NCBI GenBank assembly: GCA_022539475.1
Contig: VCMS01000193.1
Coordinates: 1-64,000, forward strand
Length of the DNA: 64,000 nt
DNA from: Gracilaria domingensis
Lineage: Eukaryota; Rhodophyta; Florideophyceae; Gracilariales; Gracilariaceae
Direction: 5' to 3'
Under the pieces are notes generated by a model. It did not search any database and was not told the DNA's origin. It saw nothing but the letters and a program-made list of their open reading frames with translations. The position numbers and the translations under genes are program-made. Below are positions 12,828 through 22,599 of the stretch, one piece after another. The first letter of the stretch is position 1. Every line of letters begins with the position of its first letter.

Positions 12828-13784
12828 ATGGGTAAACTCAGCAATTCGCCGCGCATTGTTTCTCTGCTGCCAAGTGCCACTGAGATACTTTTTGCACTAG
12901 GCGCCGGCCCAAGCGTTGTGGGAGTTACACACGAGTGTGACTTCCCTCTGCAAGCAACGCTTCTTCCGCACTGCACAGCGAATCTTCTTCCTCCAAACCT
13001 GACTGCCAAGCAAATAGATGAAGCCGTTTCGAAGGTTTTGACTGAAGATCCTCATTCCATATACAGACTGGAACTAGAGAAACTTAGAGGCCTGAAGCCG
13101 GACGTTATAGTCACGCAAAGTCTCTGTGCGGTATGTGCTGTTCCGGAGTCTACTGTTCGTGAGGTGTCATGCGGGTTTCCTTTTCAATGCCGAGTCATAT
13201 CCTCCGATCCACACACTTTGTCAGAACTATTCGAATCTATTTCATTCATTGGAAATGCCATTGGAGCACCAGGTCAGGCTAAAGCACTAATTGACAGCCT
13301 TACGAATCGCCTGAGCCAAGTTCATCGACATGTGTCCTTGATCCAGTTCAAGCCGAAAGTTGCTGTTATTGAGTGGCCCGACCCTCCGTATGCCCCAGGG
13401 CACTGGGTCCCTGACATGATAGAAGCTGCGAACGGAATATGCATCCTCGGCGAAAGTGGTCATAAGTCAAAACGTGTAACGTGGGAACAGCTTGCTGCTC
13501 TTGAGGTTGATGTGATAATATGTGCGTTCTGCGGATATGACTTGTATCGAAATCAAGAGGAATGCGATAAAGTCACCTCAACAATGGAATGGAAAAGTTT
13601 TGCAAAAGAAGCCAGCGTGTATGCAACCAATGCCAGTGCGTATTTTTCTCGCCCGGGAAACCGACTAATAGATGGGACGGAGCTTCTTGCTTTTTTGCTG
13701 CACCGCATTAAAGCCTACAGACCCAACCTGGGCTGCGCTTCCATGCTAAAGGATGGTGTTTGGATTGATGCGTCTGACCTTTAA
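12828..13784 (+). CDS. BtuF-like cobalamin/metal-chelate binding protein, soluble
   Basis: 318 residues with the class III periplasmic binding fold of BtuF/FepB-type proteins. The N-terminal signature RIVSLLPSATEILFALG (residues 9-25) is followed by VGVTHECDFP. The middle has LKPDVIVTQSLCAVCAVP, and the C-terminal lobe has VAVIEWPDPPYAPGHWVPDM. In bacteria these domains deliver cobalamin or Fe/siderophore to ABC importers. Algae and plants carry related stand-alone proteins of unknown role. No signal peptide or membrane segment is visible, so it is probably cytosolic. The ATG at 12828 leaves only eight residues before the conserved core. It lies between two cystinosin-like paralogues. Ligand and function are not shown by sequence; cyanobacterial or other bacterial ancestry is plausible. 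Confidence 0.85.
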   Translation: MGKLSNSPRIVSLLPSATEILFALGAGPSVVGVTHECDFPLQATLLPHCTANLLPPNLTAKQIDEAVSKVLTEDPHSIYRLELEKLRGLKPDVIVTQSLCAVCAVPESTVREVSCGFPFQCRVISSDPHTLSELFESISFIGNAIGAPGQAKALIDSLTNRLSQVHRHVSLIQFKPKVAVIEWPDPPYAPGHWVPDMIEAANGICILGESGHKSKRVTWEQLAALEVDVIICAFCGYDLYRNQEECDKVTSTMEWKSFAKEASVYATNASAYFSRPGNRLIDGTELLAFLLHRIKAYRPNLGCASMLKDGVWIDASDL

Positions 13785-14523
13785 CAGAATGCAGTCGAAC
13801 AGGTCGTCGTTCCTTGAGGAGCATCGAGGCTATTTTTGAAGTTTAGTGGTCATACGGAGTCGAGAGTACCGAGGGTACAGGGTACAGGTTAATGACGAGT
13901 AATGTGCTGATTCAAACTTTACCAATTGCATGACTGGATTCGACAGGCTTATGATTCGCATTGCTCCGCTTTCCTCTCTAACCTCCAAGCCATGAGCGCT
14001 TGTGCAGGTCGTGTGTCGCCGCTATCATTCATCCAGCTGGCTCTCAACGTGTACTGGCGGTAGCGCATAACTGTTCGCGCTCTTGATGATATTTCTCCGG
14101 CTTTCTCGTTGATTGCCAAGGGTACTCAACTTTGAAGCCTCATGAAACTAGAAGGGTTCTGCGTTTCAGAAGAGCGAATTCTTATATATCTGAGCGTGCT
14201 ATGCTAGAGACTTCATGCCAGCTAGCCCAAAGAGGATAATGCTCTCCCCGGTCTTTGGAAATTGAAACCACAAATTGTGGTCCAGAATGGAACAGTGAGC
14301 GAAGCATAACTGCTTCACAGGGCTATGCGCAACCTTCACTGCACCAAGAAGCGTTAGTTCTACTGCTCCGTTGACGAATTTCTGGCTACCTTAACTTCTT
14401 AATCCATGAGACCCTTGTTTGGCCTCGCAGGGAACGAACTGACGTTTATATTAGAAACATAAACATTGGTTCATCATGTACGAGGTGATCACTGTTTATT
14501 TTCATCGAGATTACTGATCTCAC

Positions 14524-14560
14524 ATGGGTTGGGCTCTGGTGAAACCAGAACCCAACCCAT
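14524..14560. repeat. 17-bp hairpin with 3-nt loop, one mismatch
   Basis: Left arm 14524-14540 (atgggttgggctctggt) pairs with 14544-14560, with a single C/A mismatch and loop gaa. The compact loop would favour RNA folding. No gene is attached, so the role is unknown. Confidence 0.65.
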
Positions 14561-14878
14561 CTGAAGAGCAAAGCAGCACATTGCTACTCACCCATTGCGA
14601 CCAGCGTGTCGTTGACTTCAGTTCGAGCCTGGAAACCCATGGGCATAGTCTTGGTATCCAAGCATGGATAAAATGTGCGCGAAGCTAGCCGGCATAGCAG
14701 TTGCGCTGAGATCCTGCGAATGCTGCAATCGTTTTCCTCCAACAGCTTCTCAAACTCCATTCATACCGTTCGCGCCTCTTGCTCCAGCCTCAACACGAGT
14801 GCATGGTACCTTTGTACTGCCGTTGTGTAACTTACCGTCGGTACCCAAAGACAATCTGCAGAATCTTCGTTCGAATCA

Positions 14879-14929
14879 ATCCTTGTGGGATCTGGACTCC
14901 AGATTCTAGAGCACAGATTCCACAAGGAT
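14879..14929. repeat. 16-bp inverted repeat with one mismatch, 19-nt spacer
   Basis: Left arm 14879-14894 (atccttgtgggatctg) is the reverse complement of 14914-14929 except at one position. It is the second such structure in this gap. Confidence 0.65.
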
Positions 14930-15343
14930 CGATCCGAAGAGTAATAAAATAATGTTGTTTTCCTTTTCTTTTTCTGTTTCATAGCGCATACAATCGGCCC
15001 GGGCCTTCTGCCAGTCGCCAATGGCGAGCTGACCAGGTCCAGAGGACTCTGCCTTCATACACATGCATATTCCGACTGTGTCCAAAAGGGCCACAGAGGT
15101 CGAAGCTGCACTCCCACTCTCGAGTTCTGTGCGGTTTCGAAAGGAGCGAAGGCTGAAGGCAGATTGTTGCTTCCCACTACAGCTCTCAACGAACTTCCAT
15201 GCCTTGTTCGCCGGCTTGCTGCTAGCTTGCGGCGAAACCCGTTGTACTCTGGAAATGAGCGTCGAAATTCTTCGTTCTCGTATCAGCTAATGGTGTCCGA
15301 AGTCGCACATTTTGTCAACTCCTTACGACAAAGCTCCTAAGCC

Positions 15344-16198
15344 ATGACAGTTTTGACCATTTTCCATTCTCTGTTTGGATGGATTTACTTTGTCGCGTGG
15401 TCAGCGTGCTTTTGGCCACAAGTTCTGCTTAACCATCGCCGCAAAACGACATCCGGTTTATCGCCCGACTATGTCGCACTTAACATCCTTGGTTTCGTAG
15501 CATATGCAATATTCACGTTTGCGTCATTGTTTGACAAGTCCGTCAAGGTTTCTTATGAAAAGAACGCGGGATATGCTCCACAAGTTGAGTTCAACGACGC
15601 GTTGTTCGCGGCACATGGCGCGTTTATATGCACCGTGCTTGGGATACAGAGCTTTTCGTATCCGCCACGTATTCCGCCCCACAGATATACCACGCTTTCT
15701 TTGATAGTGACACAGACTCTCATTGTGATGGGTTTATTCGGCTGCATGATTGGTGTGATTGATTGGTACCCATTCATGCGATTTAACGGCGCTGTGAAAG
15801 TGATCTCTAGCGTTATTAAGCATATTCCTCAGGTATACTCAAACTATCACCGGTCTAGCACGGTTGGTTTCAGCATTACTTTGGTGATACTGGACGTTAT
15901 CGGAAGCGTTTTCAGTCTTGCGCAACAAGCACTGCGTAGCGTCATGGAAGGAAATCTGACACCGTTTACGGGGAACTTGGCCAAGACGACACTGGCTGTA
16001 GAGTCGCTGCTTTTCGACACTTATTTCATAATGCAACACGTATGTTTCTACCCAGATCACACTGATGTGGATGTGCTTGGCATGAAGCGACAGGTTGAAG
16101 ACCAATCTAGGACACAAGCAGGCGAATTTGTCAACGACATTGAGGATGGACAAGATGGACGCGATTTGGAGCGCTTGTTGCCAGATTCGGAGCAGTAA
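15344..16198 (+). CDS. Cystinosin-like PQ-loop transporter (copy B)
   Basis: 284 residues, paralogous along the whole length to the minus-strand gene at 11455-12330. The shared N-terminus FHSLFGWIYF(V/F)AWSA is followed by the first PQ-loop CFWPQVLLNHRRKTTSGLSP (from about residue 26). The second PQ-loop is HIPQVYSNYHRSSTVGFS, and the last helix ends FIMQHVCFYPDHTD. Seven membrane segments are expected. Cystine/proton symport at a lysosome-like or vacuolar membrane is the family role. The copies differ most in the soluble tail, which here is Asp/Glu-rich. The ATG at 15344 starts three residues before the conserved block. Confidence 0.9.
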   Translation: MTVLTIFHSLFGWIYFVAWSACFWPQVLLNHRRKTTSGLSPDYVALNILGFVAYAIFTFASLFDKSVKVSYEKNAGYAPQVEFNDALFAAHGAFICTVLGIQSFSYPPRIPPHRYTTLSLIVTQTLIVMGLFGCMIGVIDWYPFMRFNGAVKVISSVIKHIPQVYSNYHRSSTVGFSITLVILDVIGSVFSLAQQALRSVMEGNLTPFTGNLAKTTLAVESLLFDTYFIMQHVCFYPDHTDVDVLGMKRQVEDQSRTQAGEFVNDIEDGQDGRDLERLLPDSEQ

Positions 16199-16695
16199 GC
16201 ATAGATAATATCATGAATGGCTGGGGATGGTGCAGAACTGATGTACTTTGTAGTGGTGTACTATATATAGTTGTGGTGGTTTGTTAAGCGCCTTGCCATT
16301 TCCTGCTTCATGATGCGTTGAAACTCTTTTCTGCGTCAGGACGAGAAACTGGGACACCTGACGGTTTTACGCGCAATGCGAGGTAAAAGGGAGATCTCGC
16401 CACACTGACCGCTTCATGGGGCAGACTGAAAGCGCCTGGCTTGGCTGGTCATTGCAAGCGGTGCAAATGGACCGTGTCACGTTGTAGAGTGCGTAGCCAA
16501 CAAAGCGGGAACTGAGAAGTCTGATAGACCCACTTAGGCTGCGGCTCGCATGCACCTGTATCTACAAGCCAAACTGAGATAAAAAGCGACGTGGATATCC
16601 TCTCAATGCTGAACGATCTGAAACACACCAAGCTCGTGGAAGAATGGGCAAATTGGGGCAGAAATAAGGACAGGTGAGCAGGAATGTGGTCTTGA

Positions 16696-16718
16696 TATGA
16701 TATACGTCGTATATCATA
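16696..16718. repeat. Perfect 11-bp inverted repeat with 1-nt centre
   Basis: tatgatatacg (16696-16706), a single t, then its exact complement (16708-16718). Confidence 0.7.
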
Positions 16719-17150
16719 CCGAAGACGTGGTCTCATGATCACGACAGCGCGGGAAAGGTACGTAACCTCTTGTTCCGCTACCTACGTTACCTTTGTACCT
16801 TTGGTACCTCGACCTCGGAAAATCTGTACAGTTTCGAGGCTATCCACACGGATCTGTGCGAATGGGGCGCTTGTGTGTTGTTACAGCTCAGCAGTGCTGA
16901 GTCAGCCCTGCTGAGCAGTGGCGAATCTGTCCGGGCGTCTAAACGGCCACCTTTACGGAAAGAAACGCAACACAACAACAAAACAAACGTATTGCTTCCG
17001 GCAAAGGTTTGCATGAGTGCGCACGTTGGCACGTTACCGGACCAGATCCTGTGCACTCGTGGCTGCCCGGCCTCATGTTGACCTTTGCTCCGAAAACGCC
17101 TTCCCAACCGGCCATCCTGCTGAGAACCGCCAATGGATATAAGCCACATC

Positions 17151-17168
17151 CCCACGTGTTCACGTGGG
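17151..17168. promoter_or_regulatory. G-box dyad upstream of the amidohydrolase gene
   Basis: cccacgtgttcacgtggg is an 8-bp inverted repeat with a 2-nt centre, containing two CACGTG cores. CACGTG is bound by bHLH and bZIP factors in many eukaryotes. It lies 237 bp upstream of the ATG at 17405. Regulatory use is inference. Confidence 0.4.
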
Positions 17169-17404
17169 AGGCTATGAGCCGACGGCTCCCCATACAGCGC
17201 ATTACAGTACATTCTTCATAGGCAATTTGATCTCCATCGCTTGCAGCGCAGCACCAGCGCACAGCTGAGCAAACTCTCAAGAATGTTCATGCTCAACGCG
17301 GCGGGGGACCCAGTTCCTTCCATTATTAGCCACTGTTCACCTGCGCCGGCCCGACCCGCCATGCTTCCACCCCATCATTGTCGCGCGTTCCTTGCTTCTC
17401 CATC

Positions 17405-18793
17405 ATGACCGCCGCTTCGTTCCCTTCTACCACCGTCGCGGCTACGCTGCCTTTTTTGTTTGTATGTGCCTTGTTTGTTCTTGCTTTCCGTCCCCTTCTT
17501 CGGCTTGACACTCCTTTGCACACCCCTCCTCTCACTAACGGAACCGATGACAGTCTCACACTCGCGGCAAATGAGGTGGTTGGTCAACTGCGCACACTCT
17601 CCCGGTTAAGTGAATCGGCTGAATTCCTCAATCGTCCTTTTCTTTCCAAGGCTTCGGCAGAAGCTCAACGTGCATTACTACGGCTGATGAGTGACGCAGG
17701 GCTTGAGGCATTTGTTGATGGTGCGGGCAATGTTCGTGGTACGCTGTCATGCTCCGATGCCAACTCCTCTCGTCGCACCTTATTGATGGGTAGTCATCAT
17801 GATACTGTCGCCAATGCAGGTCATTATGATGGCATGTTGGGCATACTAACTGCAATTGCTGTCACGCGCCTGTATCGTAACTCTATATGTTCTCTTCCAT
17901 TCGACCTTTCAGTCGTAGCCTTCGACGATGAAGAAGGTAACAACGCCTTCGCCGTCACCAATTTTGGCGCACGTGCCCTTATTGGCCATGATCTATCTCA
18001 TGTCACGGGAAAACAATCTTTTCAATCCGCCCACAATTCTCTGTTTTCAACCCCTGATGTGGACGCGTCCGTGCGCGCGGCCGCACTCACTGCTGTTGAG
18101 ATCAACAACCTGCTGGCCTACATAGAACTGCATATTGAACAGGGGCCCGTGCTTGAGCAATTGAATCGTCCACTTGGTGCTGTGAACGCCATTGCCGGTC
18201 AGACGCGCATGAGGGTTCGTCTGGATGGTCATGCTGCACATGCGGGGACTGTGCCAATGACGCAGAGGCGGGACGCACTTGCTGCAGCTGCGCAACTAGT
18301 GTTGGAGATTGAGTCGCTTGGGCTCGCCCATTCTCATGACCATCTCGTGGCCACGGTTGGCAAGCTGGAGGTTGCTCCCGGTGCGACAAATGTGGTACCT
18401 GGTGAGGTTTCGTTTTCTGTTGACGTTCGGTCAAGGACGGACACTATTAGAAAGGATGTTGTTCAGGATATTGTAGATGCTGTTGAGAGCGTCGGAAGAA
18501 AACGTGGGATTGCTGTTCAAGTGGATGTCGTGCATGATGTGGACGCTGTACATATGAGTGAGTGGCTTGTAAACATTTTGCAGGAGGTTGCTGGAGGTGA
18601 CACACTCACGAGTGGCGCTGGTCATGACGCTCAGTTTATGGCGAAGGTGACCGATGCTGGAATGCTTTTCGTGCGATGTAAGCAAGGTATCAGTCATAGT
18701 CCTGAAGAGTATGTCAGTGACGAAGACGTTTACCACGGGTTGGTCGCGTTGAAAAGTGCTGTGGAGAGAGTTGCCGAGAAAGGGCGTCATTGA
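17405..18793 (+). CDS. M20 amidohydrolase, allantoate / N-carbamoyl-amino-acid type, with N-terminal anchor
   Basis: 462 residues of the peptidase M20 allantoate amidohydrolase/hydantoinase-C group. The di-metal site is visible: GSHHDTVANAGHYDG (residues 129-143, His and Asp ligands) and VAFDDEEGNN (171-180, acidic pair). The dimerisation part has IELHIEQGPVLEQ, then GHAAHAGTVPM, and the C-terminus has TSGAGHDAQFMAK. Known members release ammonia from allantoate or ureidoglycolate, or hydrolyse carbamoyl amino acids; which applies here cannot be told. Residues 12-33 are strongly hydrophobic, suggesting a signal peptide or anchor that puts the enzyme in the ER or secretory route, as for plant ureide enzymes. 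The frame is open upstream, but the first ATG is at 17405. Confidence 0.92.
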   Translation: MTAASFPSTTVAATLPFLFVCALFVLAFRPLLRLDTPLHTPPLTNGTDDSLTLAANEVVGQLRTLSRLSESAEFLNRPFLSKASAEAQRALLRLMSDAGLEAFVDGAGNVRGTLSCSDANSSRRTLLMGSHHDTVANAGHYDGMLGILTAIAVTRLYRNSICSLPFDLSVVAFDDEEGNNAFAVTNFGARALIGHDLSHVTGKQSFQSAHNSLFSTPDVDASVRAAALTAVEINNLLAYIELHIEQGPVLEQLNRPLGAVNAIAGQTRMRVRLDGHAAHAGTVPMTQRRDALAAAAQLVLEIESLGLAHSHDHLVATVGKLEVAPGATNVVPGEVSFSVDVRSRTDTIRKDVVQDIVDAVESVGRKRGIAVQVDVVHDVDAVHMSEWLVNILQEVAGGDTLTSGAGHDAQFMAKVTDAGMLFVRCKQGISHSPEEYVSDEDVYHGLVALKSAVERVAEKGRH

Positions 18794-19407
18794 CTCTGCT
18801 CGCAACGCAGATATCATTGGCTTACCTTCCTTACAACTGTTGGTCGTCTGGATCACGGTTTAAATGTACTATACAATCAGATTGAAAAAGGCTGTATGTA
18901 ACATTATTACACCATACCCCTTTCCCAGTGATACACGTGAGGGTTAAGGTAACGTGCGTAGCACTGCTTATGTTTGCAGTAGAACGTCTGGTTCCGTTGT
19001 TAGAACACACTTTGTTGCAGCGTTTTCATTGTGGATTCTTGCCCTTTGAGTCGGCGGGAAACAATTAGAGTAAGAAGTTGCGTCTGTGTTTACAAAGTAA
19101 GCTCTCAAGTCGAAATTTCATGTTAGTTTGAGCACAAAATGTTTTGAGTTAGACTGTCGTAGCCCCGCTATCCTAATACAGTCCCCCACATGTCGTCTAT
19201 TCTCGCCGCTCGTGACCTTGGCCCATGCGTGAAGTCCCAGCATTAGTAGCGAAAACAGCAATGGGACATGGGCCGTGAGAAATCCGTACAATGTCTCCGA
19301 CGCTTGATATATCTCGAGAATAGATACAGACAGGCTTTGCACGTGAAAGAGAGATGAAAGGCACGGAATTAGTTTCTCTCCTGCTCTATGCTGCTAAGGG
19401 TGCTGTG
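18794..19407. other. Convergent 3' gap, nothing recognised
   Basis: About 610 bp between the 3' ends of the amidohydrolase and RING genes. AT-richer, with no motif or ORF that I can support. Confidence 0.5.
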
Positions 19408-20433
19408 TTATGTTGCACGTGTCTGCTGCGGAGGCGCAATGCGTTGTTGAATGGTAGCAGGCGGTGACGAAGCAGAATCAGATGCTGCGCTGCTGACTGG
19501 AGGTGGTACAGCAATCTGAGGCGCGGCGGAGGTGGATGACACATGGGCTGCACTGGATTGTGATACAGACAGTTGGTGTTGCGAGGCAGAAGAACGTCGA
19601 CGATTTGTGTTGTACATGGGGTTGGCTTGTAGCAGGTCCCTGGAAAGCACAATGTTACAAAGAGGGCACTTGAGGTTTCCCCTGTGCAGCCAGGTTTTGA
19701 TACAGCGTCGATGAAAACAATGGCCACAAGGGAGTTGGGCATTGATTTTGACTTCGTCTTCCAGACAAATGGCACAAGCATCGACGGAAGCAGATGTGTG
19801 AAAGGAAGCGTTCTTGCAAAGAAGGTTAATCTCTGCGTCTGACAGAATGTCGACGACTGGGGAAGGGGCGTTTGGCATGCGAAGGCGTGAGGACGAGTCG
19901 TCTGCGGACAAGCAGAGTATGGCGCAGAGAAGAATGAGAAGAAAGGTGGAGGTGACGGCGGTAAAGATGGATGAAACGGTGGCAGTCTCGGTTTGTGATT
20001 TGGTCGGGACGTTTGTGACCGGTGACATACTGACGGTGTACGCCATGAGGTTTGGGTACGGTGGGCTCAGAGAGGCGTCAAACGGGTACACCCAGCAGTT
20101 GGCGCTGCGTTGATCCACAAAGCGGCTGTTAAACTGCTGGGCTTGCTCAAGCGTCTGGTTGTACACCGGCGAGCCGTAGCGGTAGGCAATGGTCGGGGGA
20201 ACGGGCTGCGGCCACTGCGGGCGCGTGAAGTTGTCGACCTGAAGCTGGTTTCGATAGCGCTGACCCCTCGAAGAAATGCTCAACTCTATCAGACGGCAAG
20301 TGGACAGATGCCACGACGGCAGGTTGCGAACGTGCTGCAACTGGCGCCAGGAGGTGGCGGTCCAGTACACGGCGATGACGAGCAAGAAGATGTTGATGGA
20401 GACGAGCGCGAGAGAGGCGTGCGCAAAGCCCAT
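19408..20433 (-). CDS. Membrane RING-H2 E3 ubiquitin ligase
   Basis: 341 residues. A hydrophobic N-terminus (about residues 8-30) is followed by a Pro-rich, N-glycosylatable segment (to about 150). A second membrane segment (about 152-176) precedes a cytosolic RING-H2 finger near residues 220-258: CAIC, then CGHCFHRRCIKTWL, then CPLC, giving the C3H2C3 ligand set. The tail is Ser/Ala/Pro-rich. This layout (luminal part, membrane span, RING-H2) is that of transmembrane E3 ligases that recruit E2 at endomembranes; substrates are unknown. The ATG at 20433 directly precedes the first hydrophobic segment. The 5' part lies on the edge of the GC-rich block. Confidence 0.87.
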   Translation of the reverse strand: MGFAHASLALVSINIFLLVIAVYWTATSWRQLQHVRNLPSWHLSTCRLIELSISSRGQRYRNQLQVDNFTRPQWPQPVPPTIAYRYGSPVYNQTLEQAQQFNSRFVDQRSANCWVYPFDASLSPPYPNLMAYTVSMSPVTNVPTKSQTETATVSSIFTAVTSTFLLILLCAILCLSADDSSSRLRMPNAPSPVVDILSDAEINLLCKNASFHTSASVDACAICLEDEVKINAQLPCGHCFHRRCIKTWLHRGNLKCPLCNIVLSRDLLQANPMYNTNRRRSSASQHQLSVSQSSAAHVSSTSAAPQIAVPPPVSSAASDSASSPPATIQQRIAPPQQTRAT

Positions 20434-21009
20434 GTTGAGCGGTGGGGGGCCGGCGGCTCGGCCAAACGCGCGCGGGCGGGATTGACGACGGCTGCGGGGC
20501 GCGTGACGTCGGCGTCTGATGACATGACCGAGGGGGGGGCGGCGCGGGGCGGGGCGCGCGCGTCGAGCGGCGGCAAATTGTGCACTCGGGAATGTGCAGA
20601 CAGGCCGCGCCGCCGGATGAGGCGCGGCGCGGCGCCGTTCCGCCGCACCATCGCCAGCAACAGAGGCCGCAATTCATCAATTCACGCACGTGGCCACGCG
20701 CGCACGTGTGCGCGGCGCCGTCGCGACGACAAGCAGCGCTGGTTGCAGCCTGGAGCGCGCGGCGCGGCCGCTCTCTCGCGAGATTCCACGCGCCAACGCA
20801 AGCGGCGAGCACGCGCGCGCGCGTGCGCGCCGCGCGCGCGTGCCTTTTCGAAAATCAGTTGTGATTTGGCGGCCGCGCGCGCGCACGCGCGTCATGGCGC
20901 TGCGCTTAAAAAGGCGCCGCGTCGCAGCTGCTGCCGTTGAGTCGCCGCACCTCTCCTTCGCTGCAGCTCGCTTTTCTCCCGCGCCCACCCCCACCCCCGG
21001 TCGTGTGCC

Positions 21010-21016
21010 TATATAT
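21010..21016 (+). promoter_or_regulatory. TATA-box-like element in the GC-rich block
   Basis: tatatat within cctatatatctgctctccc stands out in otherwise GC-rich sequence, 124 bp before the ATG at 21140. A pyrimidine-rich initiator-like stretch follows. Confidence 0.45.
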
Positions 21017-21139
21017 CTGCTCTCCCTCCTACCTTTCGCCGTCTGTGTCGGGATCGCCTTTCCTCCGGTCGTCGCCGCTGTTGAACGAGTGTTGTGTGTG
21101 TCGGTCGCGTCGTCGTCCAAAAGTCAATGTCATACAAGC

Positions 21140-21538
21140 ATGTGCGCACAAGTTCCCCCTCTCTCGCGCCCGTCGCCGTCGCAAGTATGTGTGAGCAAGC
21201 CCGCGCGTGCAGAAAACGCAGCCTCCGTTGGTTCTCCGCCGTCACGTAGCGCCAAGCCGACGTCGCCCACGCTGTCGTCGCTGAGCGTGCCGTGCTGCGC
21301 GCGCGGCGCGCCCGAAAGCGCGCGCGCGCTCAAGCGGCGCGGCGCGGAGTCGGACGCGGCGCGCGCGTGCGGCGCGCCGTTCACGCCGGACATCTGGGAC
21401 GCCATGAGCGCGATTGAGGACGATTCGGACTGCGAGGACTTGTGCGGCGGCGGCGGCGCGCGCTCCGACGCGGGCCTCGTGTCGTGGAGCACGATGGAAT
21501 CGCTGATGAACAGCTTTGAGTACGGCGCGCGGCGCTGA
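21140..21538 (+). CDS. Possible small Ser/Pro-rich protein with acidic C-terminus
   Basis: 132 residues if translation starts at the ATG at 21140. The first half is Ser/Pro/Ala-rich. The second half has TPDIWDAMSAIEDDSDCEDL, a Gly run, and then WSTMESLMNSFEYG, which could form an amphipathic helix. I recognise no family. For it: a TATA-like element upstream and a non-random acidic/aromatic C-terminus. Against it: high GC leaves many frames open here, and another ATG at 21127 opens a different short frame. Confidence 0.4.
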   Translation: MCAQVPPLSRPSPSQVCVSKPARAENAASVGSPPSRSAKPTSPTLSSLSVPCCARGAPESARALKRRGAESDAARACGAPFTPDIWDAMSAIEDDSDCEDLCGGGGARSDAGLVSWSTMESLMNSFEYGARR

Positions 21539-22599
21539 GCAACGCGTCAAAAAATGCGCGCGCGGCTGTTCGACGCTGTTCGACGCCGTTCGACGCCGTT
21601 CGGCACTGTAGCATATACGGTGCGCTTTTCTGTAAAAATAACATGCACCCATGCACCCATGCACCTCATTTACATTTTGTACGCCTGGAAGCGTCCCCGC
21701 ACCGCTTCGCCCGCAGCCAGCGCCAGCGCGCCGACGGCGCTGGCGCCGCTGCGCTTGCGCGCGCGCGCGCGGGTGTGCGTCATGGCAGCGCGCGTCACAG
21801 CAGCGGGAGGCAGGCGGCCTGCCTCGCGCGCGGGCGGCTCTTCTGCAGCCGCGACGCGCCTCCGCGCCATAAAATCACCAAACGCGGCTCGCGCGGGGGG
21901 GGCGACAAACATCGCCGCCGCGCTGCGCGACGGCGCGCTGCGTCGCGACGCGGCGCAAAACGGCATGAAAAAAGCGCGCCGCCACGGCATCATGTGCGCG
22001 GAAACAAGCGCTGACCACCCCAAAAAGCAGCGCCACGCGCCGCGCACTTAGGGCTGGCGCGTGGGGGCGCGCGCCGCGCAGCGCGTCATTGCGGCGTGTG
22101 TTTTTTGGGCGTCGCGCGTTTGGTGGCGGCTTGCGAGAGCGCCCGCCCGCGGCGCCTGAAACGCGTGGAACGCGGGGGCCGTCGCGCGAGCCGCGCGCCA
22201 ATGGCGCCGCGCCGACCGCTCGGCCGCGCGGCGCGGGCGCCGCGCGCGCACGAATGTCGTTTCCGTGCCAGCGAGGACGGCGGCGCCGCGGCGGCGTGCG
22301 CGATGCCATCAGCGCCGTGCGATGAGTCGTGAGTGACCGCGCCGCGGGTACGGAGTGCGCTGCTGCCATTCGTTGCGCCCGTTCTGGAACGTCAGTGCGT
22401 GCCGTGCATAAAGGTTTTTTCAAGGTTACCACAGCAGCTGACAGCGTTGCCAGCCGCAACTTGCCACTGCTTCCATTTCTGCCGCTTGCGCGCACGCAAG
22501 CGCCAACGCGTTCCCCATCATCCGCCCCCCTTCGCCCCATCAGCCCTCACGCCCTGGTCCAAACAGCACCCCCGTGTGAAATCACATCACACACGCAAA

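Larger units (their letters stand above)
13785..15343. other. Non-coding gap of about 1.5 kb with two near-perfect hairpins
   Basis: No supported gene; the short frames lack recognisable domains. Two inverted repeats stand out (listed separately). Confidence 0.5.
16199..17404. other. Non-coding gap with palindromes and GGTACC-type motifs
   Basis: No supported gene. It holds a perfect palindrome at 16696-16718, a run of related motifs (acctacgttacctttgtacc, about 16780-16800), overlapping gctgagcag palindromes at about 16889-16918 and a G-box dyad at 17151-17168. Part of it is presumably the promoter of the amidohydrolase gene. Confidence 0.45.
20434..22599. other. GC-rich block between the RING and URM1 genes
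   Basis: About 2.1 kb of extreme GC and CpG content with long (GC)n-like runs (for example about 20810-20850, 20870-20890 and 22220-22250). Overlapping frames on both strands are open mainly because stop codons are rare at this composition, so they are not called. Only the frame at 21140-21538 is listed, with low confidence. It probably contains the promoters of the divergent RING and downstream URM1 genes. Confidence 0.6.

Noticed and set aside
20690-22540. Long open frames on both strands in the GC-rich block
   Set aside because: Mutually overlapping, Ala/Arg-dominated and explained by scarcity of stop codons at this GC content; only the 21140-21538 frame was kept, with low confidence.
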